Part shown: in pieces, positions 58,486 through 64,000 of the stretch
Layout of the letters: every line of letters begins with the position of its first letter
Position numbering within the stretch: the first letter of the stretch is position 1
NCBI GenBank assembly: GCA_900759335.1
Contig: CAAEUX010000004.1
Span: forward strand, 1-64,000
Direction: 5' to 3'
DNA length: 64,000 nucleotides
From: an uncultured Collinsella sp.
GTDB taxonomy: Bacteria; Actinomycetota; Coriobacteriia; Coriobacteriales; Coriobacteriaceae
The notes under the pieces: generated by a model
What the model saw: the letters and a program-made list of their open reading frames with translations, nothing else
Told to the model about the DNA's origin: nothing
Database searches by the model: none
Position numbers and translations under genes: made by a program

Positions 58486-59346
58486 CTAGGCAGCAAGAAT
58501 GCCGAAAGCCGCGCACACCCACGAGATGATGAGGATGCCGAGGACAATCTTGTTGATGCTGACCTTGCGCTTGACGAGGGCGTAGACGATGGCTGTGGCT
58601 ATTACGGGCAGCATGCCGACCATGATTTGGTCGAGGATGCCCGTCTGGACGTCGAGCGTGACGTCACCCATGGTGAACGTGAGACCACACGAGACCTTGA
58701 TGACGGTGGGGATGAGCGCACCGACGACCATCATGCCAAGTGCCGACGTCGACTCGGTGAAAACGGACATCTTCTCGGCAAGGGTCGTGAAGAGCTTGTC
58801 GCCGAACTTATAGCCTATGCGCCAGTCAAAGAGCTTCCATACGAAGATGGCGATGGCGACGGCGAGCCAGAGAAGCACGCCGACGGGGTTTCCCGCCTGT
58901 CCCATGTAGGCGGCGATGGAGCCGAAGATGGTGGGAATGAGGATGGCGAAGATCGTATCGCCGACTCCTGAGAGGGAGCCCATGAGGCCAATCTTAAGGT
59001 CTTGGACCGCGTCGATGGCGTCATTGTGCCCCTTGTCCTCCAAGGCTAGGCCGGCGCCGAGGAGCAGGCCGCTTACCTGGGGAGTCGCATTGTAATAGCG
59101 ATAGGTGCTCAGAAGTGACCTGCGGTAGCCCTCCTCGTCTCCTGCATAGATCTTGCGCAGGGCGGGTTCGGTTGCGAACATGACCGCCGGGGCACACTGG
59201 GACTCATAGTTATAGATGGACGCGCCGAGCATCCAGCGGCGGCCGCAACGGTCGAGATCGGAAACGGTGAGGACTGGCTGGTACGTTCCGTCTGCCAGGC
59301 GGGTTGGCGCTTCGTTTGCCTTGGTGGCGTTAACTTCGTTACTCAT
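58486..59346 (-). CDS. PTS mannose/fructose-family EIID
   Basis: A 286-aa membrane subunit. The N-terminal amphipathic part has ASIYNYESQCAPAVMFATEP and LLGAGLALED, followed by KIGLMGSLSGVGDTIF, typical of EIID, and several helices. Together with EIIC it forms the sugar channel. Its start overlaps the EIIC stop by eight bases, implying coupled translation. Confidence 0.93.
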   Translation of the reverse strand: MSNEVNATKANEAPTRLADGTYQPVLTVSDLDRCGRRWMLGASIYNYESQCAPAVMFATEPALRKIYAGDEEGYRRSLLSTYRYYNATPQVSGLLLGAGLALEDKGHNDAIDAVQDLKIGLMGSLSGVGDTIFAILIPTIFGSIAAYMGQAGNPVGVLLWLAVAIAIFVWKLFDWRIGYKFGDKLFTTLAEKMSVFTESTSALGMMVVGALIPTVIKVSCGLTFTMGDVTLDVQTGILDQIMVGMLPVIATAIVYALVKRKVSINKIVLGILIISWVCAAFGILAA

Positions 59347-60112
59347 CTTCCAGACCTCCAGCGTCGAGGGCGTTTACGGACGGATTGCTGTGCGACTTGT
59401 AGTACTCGATGGCCGCGGCGGCACCGAGCAGGGCAATGGGGAGAATGCTTATCTGCAGGTAGGCGGCCAGAACGAAGCCAACGATGGCGTAGGCGATGAA
59501 TTTCTTCATTGGCATGAAGGACAGAAGCATCGCAAGGCCGACGACGGGGAGGATACCGGCGGCGATGGAGAGGCCGGTCGTGAACCAGGAGGGCATGACG
59601 GAGAGGAAAGCGTTGACGGCATCGGCGCCAAAGAGCAGTACGGCAAACGTGGGGATGGCCGCCGTAAGGCCATAGAAGACCGGACCGAGGAAAAGTACGC
59701 TCTTCATCTGCGAGTACTTGCCCTCTTCGGCAAAGCGCTGCGAGGTACGCCCGAGGAAGCCGTTTGCCGTCTTGGCGATGACGTCGAGCTGAAGGCCGAG
59801 CATGCCGACTGCGATTCCGGCGGCAACGCCGACGCTCGCCTCCTGACCCGAGGTGATGGCAACGACGGCGCCAATGATGGCGGCAGTGGGATAGTCGGGG
59901 ACGGAGGCTCCTCCCATGGCCGCCACGCCCAGGCTCATGAGTTGGACGATGGCGCCGACGGCGAGGCCGGTTACGGGGTCGCCGAGCGCAAGTCCGACGA
60001 ACCATGCTGGCGTGACGGACATGTTCGTGAGAATTTGTCCCGCGTTCTTCTCGGCTCCGTAGATGAAGGCGATGAGTGTAACGACGGCTATCTGGATGAT
60101 GGATGGTGTCAT
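59339..60112 (-). CDS. PTS mannose/fructose-family EIIC
   Basis: A 257-aa membrane subunit with about eight hydrophobic segments. Family blocks are IQIAVVTLIAFIYGAE, GLALGDPVTGLAVGA, and the GGASVPDYPTAAIIGA stretch. It forms the permease core with EIID. It is encoded 15 bases after EIIB. Confidence 0.93.
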   Translation of the reverse strand: MTPSIIQIAVVTLIAFIYGAEKNAGQILTNMSVTPAWFVGLALGDPVTGLAVGAIVQLMSLGVAAMGGASVPDYPTAAIIGAVVAITSGQEASVGVAAGIAVGMLGLQLDVIAKTANGFLGRTSQRFAEEGKYSQMKSVLFLGPVFYGLTAAIPTFAVLLFGADAVNAFLSVMPSWFTTGLSIAAGILPVVGLAMLLSFMPMKKFIAYAIVGFVLAAYLQISILPIALLGAAAAIEYYKSHSNPSVNALDAGGLEDE

Positions 60113-60127
60113 AAGTTCACTCCCTTG

Positions 60128-60616
60128 CTAAAGCGTGATGATGCTGGAGAGCTCTACGGGCTTGTCGGCCGGCACATAGCGAACGGTGATGTCGCAGCCG
60201 GTGCCAGCAATCGCTCGATATGCGGGCAGCTCGTCTTTGGTGACGTAAGCGCGACTGCTCACCTGGACGGCGTCTGACCCCTCTTCGGGAAAGACTGTGC
60301 CTCCGACCACGAGTGTGGGAACAACCTGGCCCGTCTGTATGACGTCGAGGATGGTCTGGGGGTCTCGCGCCACGATGAAGACCGTGTGGTCGTCGTACTT
60401 GCCCGCCCGATAGTTCGTGAGAGCCGTCTCCTTGTTGATAATGGAGAGGGCGACTCCCGAGGGCTTTGCCATCCGCATGGCGGCCTTCTTGGTCGGGTCG
60501 TTGGCGACGATGTCATCGATGACCATGAGACGCTGCGGACGGAACTCGGGTACCCACTGGGTTGCCACTATGCCGTGTAGCAGGCGGTTGTCGATGCGTG
60601 CTGCGATGATGCTCAT
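60128..60616 (-). CDS. PTS mannose/fructose-family EIIB
   Basis: A 162-aa cytosolic EIIB. The phosphorylated His is His14 (ARIDNRLLHGIVATQWVP), and VIDDIVANDPTKKAAMRMAKP follows. The start at 60616 has AGGAAGG upstream. It is the first gene of the operon. Its leader and first codons are repeated at 53231-53272 downstream of the LevR-type gene, with the ATG changed to ACG. Confidence 0.93.
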   Translation of the reverse strand: MSIIAARIDNRLLHGIVATQWVPEFRPQRLMVIDDIVANDPTKKAAMRMAKPSGVALSIINKETALTNYRAGKYDDHTVFIVARDPQTILDVIQTGQVVPTLVVGGTVFPEEGSDAVQVSSRAYVTKDELPAYRAIAGTGCDITVRYVPADKPVELSSIITL

Positions 60617-61080
60617 GTGATGTTGGCTTCCTTCCTTTGCTTGCGTAACGCGTTTCGGCATGGCCTGTGCCGAAGCGCGTCATTCGTCCTGCCGGGCCGC
60701 GGACCCGTCGTTCAGCGTGGCCTGCCTGCGCGGGGCATGCCGGGAATTGATGTAGTCGTATGCGTAGGCGATCTCCGCGACGGGGACCTCCACGTGGTAA
60801 TGGGCGGAAATGTCAGAGAAGCTCGTGCGGAATGCGATCGAGGTAGGCTCTGTGTCTCGGGGATGTTCATGCGGCTGGTCCTCCTTTCGCCACACACCTT
60901 ACGGGCGGGGTGGTGCGCGGAACGGGTTGGCGCCAGTGTTTCGTCACGGGCGCGTGCGCTTCGGCACTCCATGCTACATCTGAGTGGCATATGGCGACTT
61001 CTCGACACTCGCGCTCGACACAGCGAGCGGAAATGGCGCTGCCTGCCGAGCGCCTCGCGGGCGCATCCCGACCGCAGAAG
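60617..61080 (-). pseudogene. Collapsed second copy of the LevR-type gene
   Basis: The first ~215 bases match the 3' end of the LevR-type gene (53240-53430). The next ~245 match its 5' end and promoter region (55980-56245). The middle ~2.5 kb is missing. The join falls at a shared ATGC near 60835, and an 11-base deletion next to the start codon shifts the frame. A 13-bp hairpin (60648-60660 / 60668-60680, one mismatch) replaces the corresponding stretch of the full copy. It now serves only as the region upstream of EIIB, which must hold that operon's promoter. Confidence 0.8.
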
Positions 61081-61163
61081 TGAGCGCGAAGGCTCGTCGA
61101 AGTGCTGGGTGGGGGACCGGCGGTCTGGATACGCGGTTTCGTTCGGCGAAGGCGGCGAGGCGA

Positions 61164-61303
61164 ATGGCATGGCGAACGTACGGGTTTGACGTGAACGGGT
61201 TGCCCGTGGCGGCGTGGTATCGGGAGGAGACGGTCGAGCAGGTGCTCGCGCCGCTGCTCGCCCGTCTCGCGCGCTCGCATCAGGAGAAGGGGTCGCAGGC
61301 CCA
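61164..61303 (+). pseudogene. N-terminal fragment of a nucleotide-kinase-like gene
   Basis: The frame reads MAWRTYGFDVNGLPVAAWYR followed by EETVEQVLAPLLARL, a pattern I associate with the N-terminal extension of uridine-kinase-like P-loop proteins. No P loop follows. The frame then passes into unrelated sequence containing RIRYCDRDGHVSRTDIVRQV. No ribosome site is seen. Family assignment is tentative. The sequence up to 61550 shows nothing else I can support. Confidence 0.3.
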
Positions 61304-61550
61304 TCTCGGCAACCCGGTGCGCATACGCTATTGCGACCGGGACGGCCACGTGTCGCGAACGGATATCGTCCGCCAGGTGGACGTCGCGCCGCGAAATGCA
61401 GACTCGCCTCAATCGTCGGTAAGGGGTGCCGCGGGCGATACGATGGAATCCACGGACCGCACCGCGCCGCCGAGATTGCGACGCGAACGCAGGCGATGCG
61501 CCCGAAAAACTCCTCCGCGCATGTAGGGCGAAACGCCAGATTGGAGCTCC

Positions 61551-62751
61551 ATGAACGATTTCTCCTTCTACCCCCCCACCCGCTTTGTCTTTGGGCGAAA
61601 AGCGACCGACAAGGTTGGGGGACTCTGTCCGCCTCCGGCTACCGCTGAGCGCTCATTGTCTACGGCAGGGGTTCCGCAGTTCGCTGCGGAACGCTCGTCC
61701 GCGTGAGGGCATCGCTCGATGCCGCGGGCGTGGAGCACATCGGGCTTGGAGGGGTGCGTCCAAACCCCGAAATAGGCTTGGCACGAGAAGGCGTCGAGCT
61801 CGCACGGGCAAACGACGCCGACATCATCCTGCCCGTGGGCGGCGGCTCCGTCATGGACTGCGCGAAGGCCATCGCACTGGGGCGGTATACGACGGCGACG
61901 TATGGGACTTCTTCCGCAAGCGCGCCGTTCCCGCCGACCGCATCGACGTCGCCTGCGTGGTGACCATCCCCGCATCCGGTTCCGAGGCCTCTAACTCCTG
62001 CGTTATCAGCAACGACGAGGAGCACCTCAAATGCAGCATTAACACGGACCTCAACCGCCCGGCCATCGCCTTCCTCGACCCGGAGCTGACCTTCAGCCTG
62101 CCCGCCCGCCAGACCGCCGCGGGAGTGACCGACATGATCGCCCATATCATGGAGCGACTCTTCTCCGGCGAGCCCGCCGTGGGCGTAACCAACAACATCG
62201 CCTGCGGGCTAGTGCGCGCCGCGAGGGAGGCGGCGCCCAAGGTGATGGAGAACCCCGATGACTACGACGCCCGCGCCGAGATCATGTGGGTGGGTACGCT
62301 CGCCCATAACGCCCTGCGCGACGGCGATTGGACCTGCCGCGGCCTTGAGCACGAGCTATCCGCACTGGACACCAAGATCACGCACGGCGCCGGCCTCGCC
62401 GTCATCTTCCCCGCCTGGATGCGCTACGTATGGCGAGAGCACCCTGAGCGCTTCCTGGAGTTCAGCGCCCAGGCCCTTGGCATCGAACCCATCGATTCGG
62501 ATGCGGACGAGCTCGATGTGGAGGTAACCCCCGAGCAGGCAATCGAGTACGCGGTCGAAGCGACCATCGACGAGCTGCAGGATTTCTTCGTCTCGCTGGG
62601 AATGCCGCGCGCGCTATCGGAGTTCGGAGTCACCGAGGACGATATCGAAAAGATGATTCCGGGCCTCAAGATCAACCGCGGAGAGCTCTTCGGCAGCTTC
62701 AGGAAGCTCACGCTGGACAACGCGAGAAAGATTTACCGCAGCGCACTCTAG
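61551..62751 (+). pseudogene. Iron-containing alcohol dehydrogenase pseudogene
   Basis: It starts correctly at 61551 (GGAG upstream; MNDFSFYPPTRFVFGRKATD) and ends in frame with an intact C-terminal half (TIPASGSEASNSCVIS, HELSALDTKITHGAGLAVIFP), but three reading frames are needed. A frameshift lies near 61620, an in-frame TGA near 61647 (GYR-stop-ALIVYG), and a second frameshift near 61885, after ILPVGGGSVMDCAKAIALG. The family is the YqhD/butanol-dehydrogenase branch of Fe-ADH enzymes. The long open C-terminal frame could still be translated, but it would lack the complete NAD(P) domain. Confidence 0.85.
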
Positions 62752-62840
62752 GAAACAGATGCCAGTCCCCCACGGGCGAGCAGCACGGCGGCCCCCGCAA
62801 ACCAGAAACGGCGCCGCTCCCGCGACGCCGTCATATTCCC

Positions 62841-62916
62841 TGGTGCCCCCGGGCGGATTCGAACCGTCGACACCCGCTTTAGGAGAGCGGTGCTCTATCC
62901 CCTGAGCTACGGAGGC
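62841..62916 (-). tRNA. tRNA-Arg (anticodon CCT)
   Basis: A 76-nt tRNA with encoded CCA. The acceptor stem GCCTCCG/CGGGGGC allows one G-U pair, D arm GCTC...GAGC, anticodon stem CCGCT/AGCGG with loop CTCCTAA (anticodon CCT, reads AGG), T arm with GGTTCGAATCC. Its 3' end faces the remnant-rich accessory region. Confidence 0.95.
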
Positions 62917-63081
62917 ATGTTGTACTAGTGTAGCAGATTTACCCCTTTGCCATGTAGCGCATGGCCACTCATCGAGAAGGCTCTATAGCGAATAGTTTCC
63001 GAGGGCAATCCTCAATATCGGAAAGAATAACCCGGAATAACGCGAAATAATGGGACAAGCTTTCCCAACTGGCCCTCAAAA
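62917..63081. other. Intergenic, nothing recognised
   Basis: The stretch upstream of the tRNA, up to the inverted repeat at 63082, is non-coding and should contain the tRNA promoter. No open frame with a ribosome site is present. Confidence 0.4.
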
Positions 63082-63127
63082 GGAAAATGCATCCCGGAAT
63101 GAGAACAAATTCCGGGATGCATTTTCC
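63082..63127. repeat. Perfect family B inverted repeat
   Basis: 19-bp perfect arms GGAAAATGCATCCCGGAAT (63082-63100) and ATTCCGGGATGCATTTTCC (63109-63127) enclose an 8-base loop. The arm is the same unit as the family B copies at 13159-13331. It sits 19 bases past the DUF956 gene stop and could act as its terminator, but it lacks a T tract. Confidence 0.85.
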
Positions 63128-63145
63128 GCCATCTATCGCCAACGA

Positions 63146-63544
63146 TTAGCTGTCTCTGTGGAAAAGGCTCTTGATGGCAGCGGGGATGCTCTTGGCGCCC
63201 TTGGTCGTTACGTCGATAAAATCGGGCGAACGCACGAGCTTATCCTCGTCGACGTACTTGCGGACCGCGCGCAACGTCTCTTTGTCATCGCGCGTCGAAA
63301 ACGTAAAGTGGCCGTTATCCTTGGTAAAGATGGCAAAACGCGTGATCTTCTTGGTGCCGCGCAAAACCTCGGCGGCAATATAGTCGACCTCATCCCACGG
63401 GATCTGAATATAATCCTCGGGATTGCGCTCGTTATAGTACTCAAACGCCTTATTGCCCACCATTACGTTACCGTGACTGGTAAGCCCCATCAGGCAGGTT
63501 GCCGGCGTTGCCAGATCGACCGTGCTGTTCTGAGATTGCGCCAT
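63146..63544 (-). CDS. DUF956 family protein (ManO-like)
   Basis: A 132-aa cytosolic protein of the DUF956 family, which is regularly found behind mannose-type PTS genes and is named ManO in some lactic acid bacteria. Recognisable parts are MGLTSHGNVMVGNKAFEYYN, QIPWDEVDYIAAEVL and FAIFTKDNGHFTFSTRD. A PH-like fold and a regulatory role are suggested for the family but not settled. The start at 63544 follows GGGCGAGG. It is 120 bases downstream of the EIID gene, with a terminator between, so it may be expressed partly by read-through. Confidence 0.85.
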   Translation of the reverse strand: MAQSQNSTVDLATPATCLMGLTSHGNVMVGNKAFEYYNERNPEDYIQIPWDEVDYIAAEVLRGTKKITRFAIFTKDNGHFTFSTRDDKETLRAVRKYVDEDKLVRSPDFIDVTTKGAKSIPAAIKSLFHRDS

Positions 63545-63560
63545 GCGCGCCTCGCCCTCC

Positions 63561-63608
63561 AAATAAAACAATCGGACCGCATCCAGTGTACCCACCGGGT
63601 GCGGTCCG
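63561..63608 (-). terminator. Terminator after EIID
   Basis: 12-bp arms CGGACCGCATCC (63573-63584) and GGGTGCGGTCCG (63597-63608), with one T-G pair, are followed on the minus strand by ATTGTTTTATTT. It lies between EIID and DUF956 and may set a lower level for the latter. Confidence 0.85.
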
Positions 63609-63664
63609 TTTCAATGGCTCAAAAGCCCTTGCCTAGCAATTCTCGGTCTTAAGCCGAAACGTGC

Positions 63665-64000
63665 TTACATGAAGCCGCAGACGCGACCGATGATGCCGAC
63701 GGCGAAGAGAGCCAGGATGATGACAATCGGGCTGACCTTCTTCTTGAGGAGCTTGCAGACCAGCAGGGTCAGGCACACGGCGGCAAGGCCGGGGATGAGC
63801 TGATCGAGGTTGGCCTGAAGCGTGGTGACCTTCACCTGATCAAGAGCGTTAGCACCGATGGAGTTATACATCGTCAGTGCTTCCTTGACACCCTCAGAAC
63901 CGGAGGGCAGGTTAGCCCAGTCGATAAAGGCGCCAGCAGACTGCGTGACCTTGGAGACGACCGGGGTGAAGGAGATGGACACCCAGCGCTCGACCAGGGC
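63665..64000 (-). CDS. PTS mannose-family EIID, 3' part
   Basis: The C-terminal ~111 codons of an EIID; the frame is open to the window edge, reading ALVERWVSISFTPVV. The last two hydrophobic segments are LIPGLAAVCLTLLVCKLL and VIILALFAVGIIGRVCGFM. It belongs to a second mannose-type PTS whose other genes lie to the right. With DUF956 behind it, this fits the common manXYZ-manO order, so mannose/glucose uptake is likely. Confidence 0.9.
   Translation of the reverse strand, partial: ALVERWVSISFTPVVSKVTQSAGAFIDWANLPSGSEGVKEALTMYNSIGANALDQVKVTTLQANLDQLIPGLAAVCLTLLVCKLLKKKVSPIVIILALFAVGIIGRVCGFM

Noticed and set aside
53280..60616. A GfrR/Gfr-type glucoselysine PTS instead of a fructan-type system
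   Set aside because: A LevR-like regulator with a mannose-family PTS next to Amadori genes made this tempting. The gene within the PTS operon is a GH32 fructosidase, and no SIS deglycase lies in that operon, so fructoside uptake is the better reading.

Overview
The window looks like the chromosome of a high-GC Gram-positive anaerobe of the Coriobacteriia, most likely Collinsella or a close relative. This is inferred from gene content and base composition, not from a database search. The support is an actinobacterial fhaA-fhaB-pstP-rodA/pbpA-pknB envelope cluster, a one-polypeptide pyruvate:ferredoxin oxidoreductase, a carbamate kinase, many sugar PTS systems, two LytS/LytTR two-component pairs, and strong GGAGG-type ribosome binding sites. 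No rRNA, CRISPR array, intact transposase or prophage was seen.

Layout. 0.1-8.8 kb (all minus strand): a YfcE-type phosphodiesterase, two LytS-LytTR pairs, a glycosyltransferase, a UMF1-type MFS transporter and a zinc-dependent phospholipase C-like protein. 8.8-11.7 kb: an APC amino-acid permease with an amidohydrolase. 12.1-13.1 kb: a membrane-anchored C39-like peptidase. 13.4-19.4 kb: a beta-glucoside module (GH1, lactose/cellobiose-type EIIC, EIIB and EIIA, BglG/LicR-type regulator) bracketed by two copies of the same repeat-plus-terminator element. 19.4-23.9 kb: carbamate kinase, a DUF3830 protein, a helical hypothetical protein, and an AAA/DUF4143 ATPase behind three phased repeats. 23.9-27.4 kb: nifJ. 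27.9-31.6 kb: an orphan FHA protein / Ser-Thr kinase / anchored-protein operon.

31.8-36.1 kb holds recR, ybaB and dnaX, with an oppositely oriented small membrane-protein gene between ybaB and dnaX. 36.2-47.3 kb (plus strand) is the envelope-signalling cluster: a YcxB-like protein, a polytopic kinase, FhaA, FhaB, a PP2C phosphatase, a RodA-PBP fusion protein, and PknB with four PASTA repeats.

47.4-62.8 kb is an accessory region. It opens with a putative Amadori-product (fructoselysine-like) operon: PfkB kinase, SIS deglycase, epimerase, YfcC transporter and GntR regulator, with two operator-like 20-mers exactly 50 bp apart. Next come a LevR-type regulator gene interrupted by one amber codon, a GH32 enzyme and a mannose-family PTS (EIIA, EIID, EIIC, EIIB). 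A collapsed second copy of the regulator gene lies upstream of EIIB. The region ends in gene debris (HAD and kinase fragments, an iron-alcohol dehydrogenase pseudogene) and a tRNA-Arg(CCT). 63.1-64.0 kb: a DUF956 protein and the 3' part of a mannose-type EIID gene that runs off the window.

The most notable points are the RodA-PBP fusion inside the kinase cluster, the orphan kinase/FHA module, the levR duplication, deletion and amber codon, the repeat-bracketed PTS cassette, and the phased repeats before the DUF4143 ATPase.
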